From positions 124,001 through 188,000 of the forward strand of contig NZ_PVZC01000007.1 in the NCBI RefSeq assembly GCF_003002095.1: 64,000 nucleotides of DNA, in the 5' to 3' direction. The DNA is from Allonocardiopsis opalescens. GTDB lineage: Bacteria > Actinomycetota > Actinomycetes > Streptosporangiales > Streptosporangiaceae. Made by a program: the position numbers and the translations under genes. A model generated the notes under the pieces. It was not told the origin of the DNA, ran no database searches, and saw nothing but the letters and a program-made list of their open reading frames with translations. Every line of letters starts with the position of its first letter. The first letter of the stretch is position 1. Positions 41,193 through 49,813 of the stretch are shown here, one piece after another.

Positions 41193-42034
41193 ACGGCGGG
41201 AGCGAACCGCGCCAGGCCGTCCGACAGAACGGTCGCCTTTCCCACCGTGCTCTCGAATGCGAAATGGCCGTCGCCGTTCGGCCATATGGCGGTGGTGAGA
41301 TCCTGGCCCGGCAGCACGGGCCGAGTGAAACGGACCGCCAGGCGCTCTATCCTGTCGGTCCGCGATTCGGCCACCCCGGTGAGCAGCGCCCAGGACGCGA
41401 ATGCCATGACGCACATTCCGTGCGCGATGATTCCGGGAAATCCGGCCCGCCGCGCCACCTCGTCGTCGAGATGGATCTGCAGGGGGTCGCCGGCCGCCTG
41501 CGCGTACCGGAAGGTCTGGTCGTCGTCCAGGTGCGCGACCGTCGAGCACAGAGCGGGCCGCTCCCGCAGGGCCGGGTCGAAGCGGTGCTCCGGCGCCTGC
41601 TCACCGGCGGTCTCGGCCGCGTCGTAGCCGACGAACACCGCCGTCAGCCACTGCTCGGTGACCAAGGCGCCGCCAAGGGTCCTGGACTCGGCGTGCACGG
41701 TGAGCGTGGAGCCGTGCGGACGCCGCAGCCGCCCGATCGGCCGCGCCCGGCAGACGAGGGCGTCACCAGGAGAGACCGACCGGTGGAAACGGAGCTCGTG
41801 CCTTTCGTGCAGCCCTTTCGTCGCGGCCTCGAACGGCACGCTCGCCATTACGACCGCCATCATCGACTGGAACGCGGGCACCACGGCGAACACCGGCGGC
41901 GCGATATCGCCGCGCCGGTGCGCCGGGATCGGATCGTTCGTCGCCTCCGCGTAAGCCGCGATTCGCTCAGCGGTGACCGCGAACTCCGCAGGCCGCCCCC
42001 AGACCCCCAAGGCACCCGTTTCCATATCGCCCAT
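41189..42034 (-). CDS. MaoC-like double-hotdog dehydratase/hydratase
   Basis: A 281-residue protein with two hotdog halves. The C-terminal half has YAQAAGDPLQIHLDDEVARRAGF, which keeps the Asp and His of the R-specific hydratase motif (usual form GDxNPxH) but has Leu and Gln where Asn and Pro normally stand, followed by GIIAHGMCVMAF. The N-terminal half has FAVTAERIAAYAEATNDPIPAH. Related proteins dehydrate or hydrate acyl-CoA or ACP thioesters. The ATG at 42034 is preferred because the 25 residues upstream look non-coding; another ATG is at 42025. Its TAG overlaps the last codon of the convergent PLP-like gene, so the two share no terminator. It may belong to the cluster, for example in acyl precursor supply, but it is read separately. 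Confidence 0.82.
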   Translation of the reverse strand: MGDMETGALGVWGRPAEFAVTAERIAAYAEATNDPIPAHRRGDIAPPVFAVVPAFQSMMAVVMASVPFEAATKGLHERHELRFHRSVSPGDALVCRARPIGRLRRPHGSTLTVHAESRTLGGALVTEQWLTAVFVGYDAAETAGEQAPEHRFDPALRERPALCSTVAHLDDDQTFRYAQAAGDPLQIHLDDEVARRAGFPGIIAHGMCVMAFASWALLTGVAESRTDRIERLAVRFTRPVLPGQDLTTAIWPNGDGHFAFESTVGKATVLSDGLARFAPAV

Positions 42035-42344
42035 GCCCAAGCACGCTCCACGGTCCGATAAACCGCCGGACAATGACAGGCTCAACCGTACCGGCCCGAA
42101 CGGAAACACAGAAGACCGCGGGAACCGCCATTATGTGCGGCGGCCCCGTTCCGGCAACCGGCCACCGGCCGGCGCCGCCGGTACTGCTCACGCGCGTGCC
42201 GGCAGCGGCACTACCGGAAGAACTCGCGCCGGTGATCGGCCGCGGCCGGCGGGCTGGCCCTGGCCCGTCCAGGGTGCCGGGCTCGGCGGGCAGCCGGGTC
42301 GATCGGCGGTGGCGTCGGCTCCGGCATGCGGCTACATTAACAGA
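42035..42344. other. Divergent intergenic region, MaoC-like gene / membrane-protein gene
   Basis: About 310 bases without a convincing gene. The right end holds TACATT (42333-42338), a -10-like hexamer seven bases before the ATG at 42345, and the start of a palindrome. No clear -35 box is seen for either direction. Confidence 0.5.
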
Positions 42345-42355
42345 ATGCGCATTCT
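42333..42355 (+). promoter_or_regulatory. Promoter and palindromic operator over a leaderless start
   Basis: TACATT (42333-42338) would place transcription start at about the ATG (42345). The perfect 14-bp palindrome AGAATGCGCATTCT (42342-42355) covers that start codon. The gene after next encodes a TetR repressor in the same transcript, so this is the likely autoregulatory operator. Confidence 0.6.
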
Positions 42356-43421
42356 AAGAAAGCGGCGTTCGCCGTCGACCGTTGGCGACGAGACCCCGGT
42401 TCCGGCCGCACGCGGCTGGGGCCGGTTCGGGCCGGTGCTGGTGCTCCTGCTGTTCGCGCCGATCAGCGCCGAGTACCTGATCGGCTACGACGTCCTCGCC
42501 GGTGATCCGCTCGCGATGCTGTTCGGTCTGATGGTCTTCGCCCCGCTGTACGGGGCGCCGGCACTGCTGATCCGGGAGCTCGTCCGCCGCACCGGGGGCG
42601 GCTGGCCGTCGATCCTGCTGCTGGGCGCCGCGTTCGGGCTGGTGCAGGCCGGGCTGATCGACCAGGGCCTGTTCAATCCCGCGTACCGGGACATCTTCTA
42701 CTGGGACGCCCTGCGGCAGCCGACCTTCCTGGCCCCGCTCGGCACGAGCGGCTTCATGCTGTTCCACTTCACCGCGCTGCACGCCTTCGGCAGCGTGTAC
42801 GCGCCGGTCGCCGTCGCCGAGGCACTGGCGGGAAGGAACCGGGACCGGCCGTGGCTGCGGCCCCTCGGGCTGACCGCGACCACCGTCGTCTGGCTGCTCG
42901 CGGGCTGGTACGTGCTGGCCGACCATCTGCGCTTGGAGGGGTGGCAGCCGTCCGCTTGGCAGGTGGCGGGAACCGTCGCGGCCGTCGGCGCGCTGGTGTG
43001 GGCGGCGCTACGCACGGCGCGGCCGTCGCCGGTCAGCGGACGCACTCCGGCGCCCTCGCCGTTCGTCGTGCTGGTGGTGAGCCTCGGCCTGCTCGCCGCC
43101 CGTCCGCTGCTGGCCGCGCTCAGCCCGGCCGGGCCCGGCTGGAATTCCTGGGGACCCACCCTGTTCGCGGTCGCGGCCGTTGTGCTGTGGTCGTACCTGA
43201 TGCTCCGCTGGTCTCGCGCACCCGGCTGGTCCGGCACGCACGTACTCGCCTCGGCCGCCGGCTACCTGTTCGCGGTCGGCGGCGCCGCGTTCCTGGTCAC
43301 GCCGCTGGGCGACGTCGACCCGGCGGCGAAGGCCGCCGGTAACATCGCCCTGCTGGTCCTCGTGGCGGTGCTGGTGGCGGCCGGCTGGATGGTCCAGAAC
43401 CGCCGGGAGGTGCCTGAATAG
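42345..43421 (+). CDS. Multi-pass membrane protein, function unknown
   Basis: A 358-residue hydrophobic protein with about nine or ten predicted membrane helices (for example VLVLLLFAPISAEYLIGY, LFGLMVFAPLYGAPALLI, TATTVVWLLAGWYVLA, NIALLVLVAVLVAAGWMV). A conserved-looking polar stretch, LIDQGLFNPAYRDIFYWDALR, sits between helices 3 and 4. I know no function for it. The ATG at 42345 is taken because a -10-like TACATT lies seven bases upstream and no ribosome site is needed for a leaderless message; an upstream in-frame extension has no coding character. It stops directly before a TetR gene, a typical arrangement for an inducible membrane or efflux function. Confidence 0.8.
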   Translation: MRILRKRRSPSTVGDETPVPAARGWGRFGPVLVLLLFAPISAEYLIGYDVLAGDPLAMLFGLMVFAPLYGAPALLIRELVRRTGGGWPSILLLGAAFGLVQAGLIDQGLFNPAYRDIFYWDALRQPTFLAPLGTSGFMLFHFTALHAFGSVYAPVAVAEALAGRNRDRPWLRPLGLTATTVVWLLAGWYVLADHLRLEGWQPSAWQVAGTVAAVGALVWAALRTARPSPVSGRTPAPSPFVVLVVSLGLLAARPLLAALSPAGPGWNSWGPTLFAVAAVVLWSYLMLRWSRAPGWSGTHVLASAAGYLFAVGGAAFLVTPLGDVDPAAKAAGNIALLVLVAVLVAAGWMVQNRREVPE

Positions 43422-44015
43422 GTGAGAACCGTCAATCCGCAACTGCGCGAGGAGCGGACCCGTCAGATCCGGTCCGGCGCCGTCGCCGCGTTCAGCCGGA
43501 ACGGGTACGCCAACACCACCGTCGCCGAGCTCCGGCGCGCCACCGGCCTCAGCTCGGGCGCGCTGTTCCACTACTTCGCCGACAAGGCCGCCATCTTCCG
43601 CGCCGTCGTCGAAGCCGCCTGCGCGCAGCAGCGCGAGCGTCTGGCGGCGATCGACACCACCGAACCGCTGCCCGCGTTCTGGGCGACGATCGACGTGCTG
43701 AGCACCGACTTCACCGACCCCCAAGCGGCCGGCATGTCCGCCGCCATCCTGGAACGCCTGGGCGCCGACCCGGAACTGGCCACCCTCCTGGCCGACCACG
43801 AAGCCCTCGTCGTACCGCTGCTCACCACCCTGATCGAACGCCTCCAGGAGCAGCGCCTGATGGACGCCTCCATCCCGCCCGCCCGGGCCGCACGATGGAT
43901 CACCAGCGTCGTCGACGGCCTGATCCTGAACTGCGGCGACGAGGACTTCGACGCCACCGCCGAAGCCGGATTCCTCACCCACGCCCTCCGCCGCACCTTC
44001 CGGATAGCCGAATAA
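43422..44015 (+). CDS. TetR-family repressor
   Basis: A 197-residue TetR protein starting with GTG directly after the TAG of the membrane-protein gene, so the pair is one operon. The N-terminal HTH (about 10-55) reads TRQIRSGAVAAFSRNGYANTTVAELRRA and then TGLSSGALFHYFADKAAIFRAVV, a clear TetR signature. The C-terminal ligand domain is helical (TIDVLSTDFTDPQAAGMSAAIL, ARWITSVVDGLIL). The perfect 14-bp palindrome at 42342-42355, over the operon's start, is its likely operator. The ligand is unknown. Confidence 0.9.
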   Translation: MRTVNPQLREERTRQIRSGAVAAFSRNGYANTTVAELRRATGLSSGALFHYFADKAAIFRAVVEAACAQQRERLAAIDTTEPLPAFWATIDVLSTDFTDPQAAGMSAAILERLGADPELATLLADHEALVVPLLTTLIERLQEQRLMDASIPPARAARWITSVVDGLILNCGDEDFDATAEAGFLTHALRRTFRIAE

Positions 44016-44185
44016 ACTGTCGCTTCCGGTCCAATCGCTTGCCGCTTCAGGTTGCCACCGCCGCGCGACGGCCGCGCACGCACCTCACGCGCCGCCATAG
44101 GCCGCCGCGGCACCGGTCCACGCGACCGCGGCTGGGATGTCCACCCGGCGGGTCGTGCCGATACGGCCAGGCGGACAATGCTCCC

Positions 44186-44535
44186 GTGAGCTTCGATCTG
44201 GCGGTTCTCGCCATGGACGAGTCGGCCGACGCCGCGGCGGCGCAGGCGATGTTCCAGCGGTGCACGTCCACCGATCACGATGAGGGCGAACTGGACGAGC
44301 GGGTGGTCGGGTTCTACGAGCGCCTCCGCTCGCGCTTCCCGGACCACCCGTCCCATGGGGCGGAGTCACCGTGTCGGCGCCACTGGCGATCGGCATCGAC
44401 CACGTGATCATGAGCCTGGGCTCCGCGCCGAGCAGCGACGCGGCGCTCAAGGCGATCGAGGAACTCGCCGCGGAATTCCGCCTGGTCATCTGGGACCCGC
44501 AGTCCCAGGAAGCCAGCCTGCCGAATCGGCGATGA
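44186..44535 (+). pseudogene. Frameshifted small gene (conserved-looking protein, about 115 aa)
   Basis: From GTG 44186 the frame gives VSFDLAVLAMDESADAA and ERCTSxD-like text up to RSRFPDHPSHG. From about 44370 sensible coding continues in another frame (IGIDHVIMSLG, then SDAALKAIEELAAEFRLVIWDPQS) to TGA at 44533-44535. The two parts fit one small soluble protein of a family common in actinomycetes with no known role. The switch occurs between about 44355 and 44385. Either the gene is broken or there is a sequencing error. Confidence 0.6.
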
Positions 44536-44677
44536 CCCGTCGCTCGACCGCCCAGGCGACCTTCGCCCGGTAGGCGGGAGTCAGCGAAACGGTGGACGGT
44601 CCTGCCCCGACGTCTTCGAGTGGTTCGGCTGGTGCGCAGCATGAACAACCGCTCGTCGCCAGCGACCACCGTCCTGG

Positions 44678-45382
44678 TCAAGCCGTGGGGTCCGCCCCGT
44701 TGGGCAGCACCGTGGCGAGGCCGGCGATGGTGGTGTCGACGGCGAAGCGGTAGTAGGACTCTCGGGTTCGCGCGGCCGATTCGCCGCCTTGGGCGAAGGG
44801 GCGCATCAGTTCCCGGCCCATTCTGCGGACCTGGTCGGACGCTGTGGGCATGTCCTGGAATTCGGCCATCATCGTGGCGTGGTCGCGGGGGCCGTCGCCC
44901 TCGTGCTGTAGGCGGTCGTCGCCGATCGAGATGGTGAGCATGGCGTTGTTGAGCAGGAGGGCGTAGGCGAAGCTCGCTCGGTCGGCGAAGCCGGCGCGGT
45001 GCAGGGCGGCCATGCCGGCCTCTAGCGTCGGGAGCACGGCGGGGATCGTCGGGCCGTGCATGAGCATCCACTTCGCGACACCCGGGTAGCGCGCGGCGAG
45101 CGGTCCGACGTCGTAGAGGAGTCGGCGGAACCACTCCTGCCAGTCCAGTTCGGTCGGCGGAAGCGGGATCCGGTCGAGGACGCGTTCGACCACCCGCCGG
45201 CACAGCAGGTCCTTGCCGCCGACGTGGTGGTAGATCACCGATGGGGCGACCCGCAAGCGGGCGGCGAGATCGCGGATCGACCAGCTCAGCAGGTGTGTCT
45301 CGCGGGTGAGGTGCACGGCGGCGTCGATGACGGTCTCGGGCGTCAGGCCCACGTGGAACGGCGTGGCGGCCGTGTCGCTCAC
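44678..45382 (-). CDS. TetR-family repressor of the adjacent ABC pair
   Basis: A 234-residue TetR protein. HTH: LTPETVIDAAVHLTRETHLLSWSIRDLAARL followed by RVAPSVIYHHVGGKDLL, typical of the TetR class with a C-terminal tetracyclin-repressor-like domain (PLAARYPGVAKWMLMHGP, then YALLLNNAMLTI). The start is GTG at 45382 with GGAG eight bases upstream. It is divergent from a two-gene ABC transporter across 162 bases that contain two palindromes (45482-45492 and 45503-45517), the natural operators. It probably represses the transporter until a drug or peptide ligand binds. Confidence 0.9.
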   Translation of the reverse strand: MSDTAATPFHVGLTPETVIDAAVHLTRETHLLSWSIRDLAARLRVAPSVIYHHVGGKDLLCRRVVERVLDRIPLPPTELDWQEWFRRLLYDVGPLAARYPGVAKWMLMHGPTIPAVLPTLEAGMAALHRAGFADRASFAYALLLNNAMLTISIGDDRLQHEGDGPRDHATMMAEFQDMPTASDQVRRMGRELMRPFAQGGESAARTRESYYRFAVDTTIAGLATVLPNGADPTA

Positions 45383-45481
45383 GGTGTCTCCTCTCAGCGG
45401 GCGACAGGTGGGGCCCGGCGCACTGACCGACGAACGGGTTGGGGCACAGCCTGCCTTGCCCCACCTGGCGCCGATGCATTA

Positions 45482-45492
45482 GAACAGTGTTC
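45482..45492. promoter_or_regulatory. Probable TetR operator GAACA-G-TGTTC
   Basis: A perfect palindrome, GAACA-G-TGTTC, in the intergenic region between the divergent TetR and ABC genes. The form resembles autoregulatory TetR operators of actinomycetes. An A/T-rich stretch follows it, so repression of either promoter is possible. Confidence 0.55.
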
Positions 45493-45502
45493 ACTATATC
45501 TG

Positions 45503-45517
45503 TGATAATGGTTATCA
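45503..45517. promoter_or_regulatory. Second palindrome TGATAATGGTTATCA
   Basis: Perfect arms TGATAA and TTATCA around TGG, 28 bases before the ABC start at 45545. The protein is unknown; the sequence differs from the neighbouring GAACA/TGTTC site, so a second regulator (for example an iron- or metal-responsive one) is possible. Confidence 0.45.
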
Positions 45518-45544
45518 GTCTCGATCAGTGAGAGGGGCAGGCCC

Positions 45545-47359
45545 ATGGCGCGGCCCGAAGGCAGGGGCGACCCGACAGCCGGCGCGTCGGACCGCGATGC
45601 GGACGCCGGCACGGACGAGTCCTTCTTCGCCCCGGTGAAGGGCAGCCTGGCCGCGATCATCGGGCTGAGCGTGCTCGGGGCGGTGAGCAGCGTGGTGCCG
45701 TTCATCGCCATCGTCGAGCTGGCCCGGACGCTGCTGCCGGCGCTCTCCGGCGACGCGGTCGGGGCCGGTCGCGTGTGGGCGGTCGTGGCCGTCGCGGTGA
45801 TCGCCCTGTTCGTGAGCTTCGGCGCCGCCTTCCTGTCCGGTATGGTGAGCCACTTCGCGGACGCCGAACTGCAGCTGTCCCTGCGGCGGCGGATCATCCG
45901 CCACCTGCAGAGACTTCCGCTCGGCTGGTTCGACGCCCGCAGCTCGGGTTCGGTGCGCAAGCTCGTCGAGAACGACGTGGTCGCGCTGCACCAGCTCGTC
46001 GCGCACACCATCCACGACGTGATCTTCGCGGTGACGGTCCCCCTGGTCAGCCTGGTCTACCTGTTCACGGTGCAGTGGCAGCTCGCCGTGGCCGCGCTCG
46101 TGCCGCTCGTCGTCACCGCGATCCTGTACCCGGTCCTGATGCGCGGCGGGGCGGAGAAGTACCGGCAGTACGACGAGGCGAGCGTCCGGCTGTCGGGGGC
46201 GACGGTCGAGTTCGTGCACGGCATCACCGTGGTCAAGCGCTTCGGGCAGCTCGGCCGCAGCCATCGCCGCTACCGCGAGGCGACGAAGAGCTATGTGGAG
46301 TTCGTCGGCGAGTGGACGCGCCAGACCGCGGCGATGTTCACGCTCATCGAGATCGTCACCTCCCCGGTCGTGGTCCTGGTCTGGCTGCTGGCGGTCGGCT
46401 CATGGCTGGTGGGCATCGGCGCCGCCGCCCCGATCGACGTGCTCCCGGGGCTGCTGCTCGGCCTGGGCCTGACCAGCCCGCTGATGAAACTCGGCTCGTC
46501 CTCGCAGTTCCTGCGCAACGCGACGAAGGCGCGGCAGTCCCTCGCCGCCTTCTTCGCGCTGCCGCCGGTACCGCGGCCGCGCGCACCGCGCACTCCCGAC
46601 GGCCGCGGCGTCGCCTTCGACGAGGTCTCGTTCGGCTACGACGGCCGCCACCGCGTGCTGCACGAGATCGCCGCCGTCTGCGCGCCCGGCACGGTCACCG
46701 CGCTGGTCGGCGCGTCCGGATCGGGCAAGTCCACCCTGGCCAAGCTGCTGCCCCGCTTCTACGACGCCGACGAGGGCGAGGTGGCGATCGGCGGCGCGGA
46801 CGTACGGGAGATCGCCTCGGCCGCCCTGTACCGGCAGGTCGGATTCGTCTTCCAGGACGTCCGGCTGCTGCGGACGAGCCTGCGCGACAACATCCGCCTC
46901 ACCCGCCCCCACGCCACCGACGACGAGGTCGAGGCCGCCGCCCGCGCCGCGCAGATCCACGACCGTATCCTGCGCTTCGACCGCGGCTACGACGCCGTCG
47001 TCGGCGAGGACGCCAACCTGTCCGGCGGTGAGGCCCAGCGCGTGACGATCGCCCGCGCGCTGCTCGCCGACGCCCGGGTCATCGTGCTCGACGAGGCGAC
47101 CGCCTTCGCCGACCCGGACTCCGAGGCCGCGATCCAGCGGGCGCTCAGCACCCTGGCCGCCGACCGGACCGTGCTCGTCATCGCCCACCGCCTGCACACC
47201 ATCGTGGGCGCCGATCAGATCCTCGTCCTCGACGGCGGCCGGATCGCCGAGCGCGGCACCCATGCGCAGCTCGTCGCCGCAGGGGGGCGATTCGCCCGGA
47301 TGTGGGCCGACTACCAGGCGAACCACGCTCGTTCGCTCCCGGAAGGAGTCCAGGGATGA
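45545..47359 (+). CDS. ABC transporter half, exporter fold (ATPase and membrane domain)
   Basis: A 604-residue type IV ABC half-transporter. The membrane domain (about 30-330) has six hydrophobic helices and LPLGWFDARSSGSVRKLVENDV as the first coupling region. ATPase (about 360-590): Walker A GASGSGKSTL, Q-loop VFQDVRLL, signature LSGGEAQR, Walker B VIVLDEAT followed by AFAD, H-loop IAHRL. It pairs with the next gene (ATGA overlap) as a heterodimer. The pair resembles both multidrug/peptide exporters and the IrtAB/YbtPQ siderophore importers that share this fold; sequence alone does not settle the direction. The start ATG at 45545 has GAGAGGGG upstream. It is controlled, by inference, by the divergent TetR. 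Confidence 0.92.
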   Translation: MARPEGRGDPTAGASDRDADAGTDESFFAPVKGSLAAIIGLSVLGAVSSVVPFIAIVELARTLLPALSGDAVGAGRVWAVVAVAVIALFVSFGAAFLSGMVSHFADAELQLSLRRRIIRHLQRLPLGWFDARSSGSVRKLVENDVVALHQLVAHTIHDVIFAVTVPLVSLVYLFTVQWQLAVAALVPLVVTAILYPVLMRGGAEKYRQYDEASVRLSGATVEFVHGITVVKRFGQLGRSHRRYREATKSYVEFVGEWTRQTAAMFTLIEIVTSPVVVLVWLLAVGSWLVGIGAAAPIDVLPGLLLGLGLTSPLMKLGSSSQFLRNATKARQSLAAFFALPPVPRPRAPRTPDGRGVAFDEVSFGYDGRHRVLHEIAAVCAPGTVTALVGASGSGKSTLAKLLPRFYDADEGEVAIGGADVREIASAALYRQVGFVFQDVRLLRTSLRDNIRLTRPHATDDEVEAAARAAQIHDRILRFDRGYDAVVGEDANLSGGEAQRVTIARALLADARVIVLDEATAFADPDSEAAIQRALSTLAADRTVLVIAHRLHTIVGADQILVLDGGRIAERGTHAQLVAAGGRFARMWADYQANHARSLPEGVQG

Positions 47360-49089
47360 TCCGCCGGCTGCTGCACTACTCCTCCCCGCGGGCGCGCCGC
47401 CTGCTCATCACGGAGCTGGTGTTCATCGTCGCCACGGCGGTGCTGCAAGGCGTCGCCTTCCTGATGCTCGTCCCCCTGCTCCGGGCGCTGTTCCTCGCGG
47501 ACATGGCGGCCGTCGAACCGTGGCTGCTCGCCCTCGCCGCGGTCGGGGCCGTGTACACGGCGGCGTACTGGTTCGCCGGCCAGATCGGGATGAAGGCGAG
47601 CACCGCGCTGCTCGACTCGCTGCTGACCCGGCTCGGCGACCGTCTCGTGGAGCTGCCGGTCGCCTGGTTCGGACCCGACCGCTCGGGGATGGTCACCGGC
47701 ATCGCGATCCAGGGCGCGATGTTCGTCTCCACCACCCCGTACTCGATCCTCCGGCTGATCCTCACCGGGTTCATCACCCCCGGGACCGTGCTGGTCGGAA
47801 TGTACGCGTTCGACTGGCGCCTCGCGGTGGCGATGACCGTCATGGTGCCGGTCATGGCGCTGGTCTATCGGTGGCTGCGTGCCGGGATCGCCCGCGGCGA
47901 CGCCGCCCACTCCGCGGCGGTCGCGGACGCCTCCAACCGGGTGATCGAGTTCGCCCGCGCCCAGCCGGCCCTGCGGACGGCCGGCGACGGGTCGATCGCC
48001 GACCGGCTGGTCGATGAGGCGCTGCACCGGCAGCACCGCGCCTACAAGGGCATGCTCATCACCGGCGGAGCGGGCATCGCGTCCTTCACCGGGGTCGTGC
48101 AGCTCTCGCTCACGGTCATCCTCGTCCTGGGCGCCTACCTCGCCGTCGGCGGCTCGGTCGACCCGGCGACCCTCATCGCCCTGCTCGTGCTCGGGGTGCG
48201 CTTCAACGAGCCGATCGTGGGCGCCGGCGACCTCGGCGGCGGCATCTCGCTGGCCAGGACCACGCTCGACCAGCTCGACGGGCTCGCCGCCCTCAAGGCG
48301 CTGCCCGAGCCCGCGCGGCCCGCCACCCCGCGCGACTGGGGCGTCGAGTTCCGGAACGTCAGCTTCGGCTACGGTGGCGCGCCCGTGCTCCGGAACCTCT
48401 CCTTCACCGCGCCCTCTCGGCGCATGACCGCGATCGTCGGCCCTTCCGGCTCGGGCAAGACCACGATCACCAGGCTCATCGCCCGCTTCTACGACCCCGA
48501 GGCCGGCACCGTGTCCATCGGCGGCGTCCCCGTGCCCGAACTCGGCACCGCGGTGGTGGAGGCCGCCGTCTCGCCGGTCTTCCAGGACGTCTACCTCTTC
48601 GACGACACGATCCTGAACAACGTCTGGATCGGTAACCCGGAGCTCGGCCGCGAGGAGGTCATCGCCGCCGCGGCACGGGCCCGCGTGGACGAGATCGCCG
48701 AGCGGCTGCCCGGCGGCTGGGACGCCCGGGTCGGCGAGGGCGGCTCGAAGCTCTCCGGCGGGGAGCGGCAGCGCGTCTCCATCGCCCGGGCCCTGCTCAA
48801 GGACGCCCCGATCGTGTTGCTGGACGAGGCGACCGCCGCACTGGACATCGGCAACGAGATCGCCATCGGCGCGGCCGTCGACGCCGTGCGCGCCGAGCGC
48901 ACCCTGGTCGTCGTCGCGCACCGCCTGCAGACGATCATGACCGCCGACCAGATCATCATGCTCGACGGTGCGGGCGGCATCCGCGAATCCGGCACCCACA
49001 CCGAGCTCCTCGCCGCCGGCGGCGCCTACGCCCACTACTGGCACGAGCGCGTGGGCGCCGCCGGTTGGCAGCTCGCTCCCCCGGCCTGA
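47356..49089 (+). CDS. ABC transporter half, partner of the preceding gene
   Basis: A 577-residue exporter-fold half-transporter. The membrane domain begins at once (LLITELVFIVATAVLQGVAF), with LPVAWFGPDRSGMVTGIAIQG as the coupling region. ATPase motifs: Walker A GPSGSGKTTI, Q-loop VFQDVYLF, signature LSGGERQR, Walker B IVLLDEAT, H-loop VAHRL. All are intact, as in the partner. Its ATG at 47356 overlaps the TGA of the first half and has GGAAGGAG upstream, so the two are made together and most likely work as a heterodimer. The cargo is unknown. Confidence 0.92.
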   Translation: MIRRLLHYSSPRARRLLITELVFIVATAVLQGVAFLMLVPLLRALFLADMAAVEPWLLALAAVGAVYTAAYWFAGQIGMKASTALLDSLLTRLGDRLVELPVAWFGPDRSGMVTGIAIQGAMFVSTTPYSILRLILTGFITPGTVLVGMYAFDWRLAVAMTVMVPVMALVYRWLRAGIARGDAAHSAAVADASNRVIEFARAQPALRTAGDGSIADRLVDEALHRQHRAYKGMLITGGAGIASFTGVVQLSLTVILVLGAYLAVGGSVDPATLIALLVLGVRFNEPIVGAGDLGGGISLARTTLDQLDGLAALKALPEPARPATPRDWGVEFRNVSFGYGGAPVLRNLSFTAPSRRMTAIVGPSGSGKTTITRLIARFYDPEAGTVSIGGVPVPELGTAVVEAAVSPVFQDVYLFDDTILNNVWIGNPELGREEVIAAAARARVDEIAERLPGGWDARVGEGGSKLSGGERQRVSIARALLKDAPIVLLDEATAALDIGNEIAIGAAVDAVRAERTLVVVAHRLQTIMTADQIIMLDGAGGIRESGTHTELLAAGGAYAHYWHERVGAAGWQLAPPA

Positions 49090-49154
49090 AGCCCCTCCCT
49101 CCGTGCCACGAAAGGATCGGCGGATCGGCTATGGGGCGATATGAACGGGCGGGG

Positions 49155-49697
49155 TCACCGTCGTGGCGTATAGGTCAGGACCACCGCGCCGTTGCCGATC
49201 TCGGTTACCCCCGCCAGGTTCATGCGGGTGGTGCCGAGGCCCGACAGTAGCGACTCGCCGGAACCCGCGACGAACGGGGAAATGCTCAGGTGCAGCTCGT
49301 CGAGCAGGCCCGCTTCGATGAGTGCGCGGCTGAACGGGCCGTTGCCGTACTTCAGCAAGGTGCCGTCACCGGACTGCTTGAGCTGGGCGACGGCCTCCAA
49401 GGCGTCGCCGGGGAGCACCTGGGCGTTCCAGGTGGTCTCGGTCAGTGTGGTGGAGGCGACGTACTTCGGTAGAGAGTTGAGCTTGTCGGCGAGAGGGCCG
49501 GTCATGCTCGGCCAGGTTTCGGCGAAGCCCTGGTAGGTCAACCGTCCGAGTACGAGACCGGCCGCGTGCTCCAACAACTTCAGCTGGTATTCGAAGTGCT
49601 TGTCGTTGGGGGCGACCTTTAGCTGTCCGGCCCAGAATTCGTCCCCGACGAATCTCCCGTCCATCGAGAGATGGTCGAACTCGATCAGTTTCCGCAT
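49155..49697 (-). CDS. RibD C-terminal/dihydrofolate-reductase-like protein
   Basis: A 180-residue NADPH-binding protein of the YyaP/DHFR-like group: MRKLIEFDHLSMDGRFVG at the N-terminus, LVLGRLTYQGFAETWP near residue 55, then LKYGNGPFSRALIEAGLLDELHLSISPFVAGSGE, the standard RibD C-terminal pattern. The ATG at 49697 is preferred over a TTG at 49709 because family members begin at MRKL; neither has a strong ribosome site. Its physiological substrate is not known for this family. It converges on the end of the ABC operon. Confidence 0.88.
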   Translation of the reverse strand: MRKLIEFDHLSMDGRFVGDEFWAGQLKVAPNDKHFEYQLKLLEHAAGLVLGRLTYQGFAETWPSMTGPLADKLNSLPKYVASTTLTETTWNAQVLPGDALEAVAQLKQSGDGTLLKYGNGPFSRALIEAGLLDELHLSISPFVAGSGESLLSGLGTTRMNLAGVTEIGNGAVVLTYTPRR

Positions 49698-49813
49698 CCC
49701 CGGAGTCAAGCATTCCGGTGATCGGGCCGTCTTGTATCGAACCGAATCCGGCCGGCTTCGCGGTGCAGGTCAGGAGGGACGCGGCAGCGCGGCCAGGCGG
49801 GCCGGGCCAGAGG

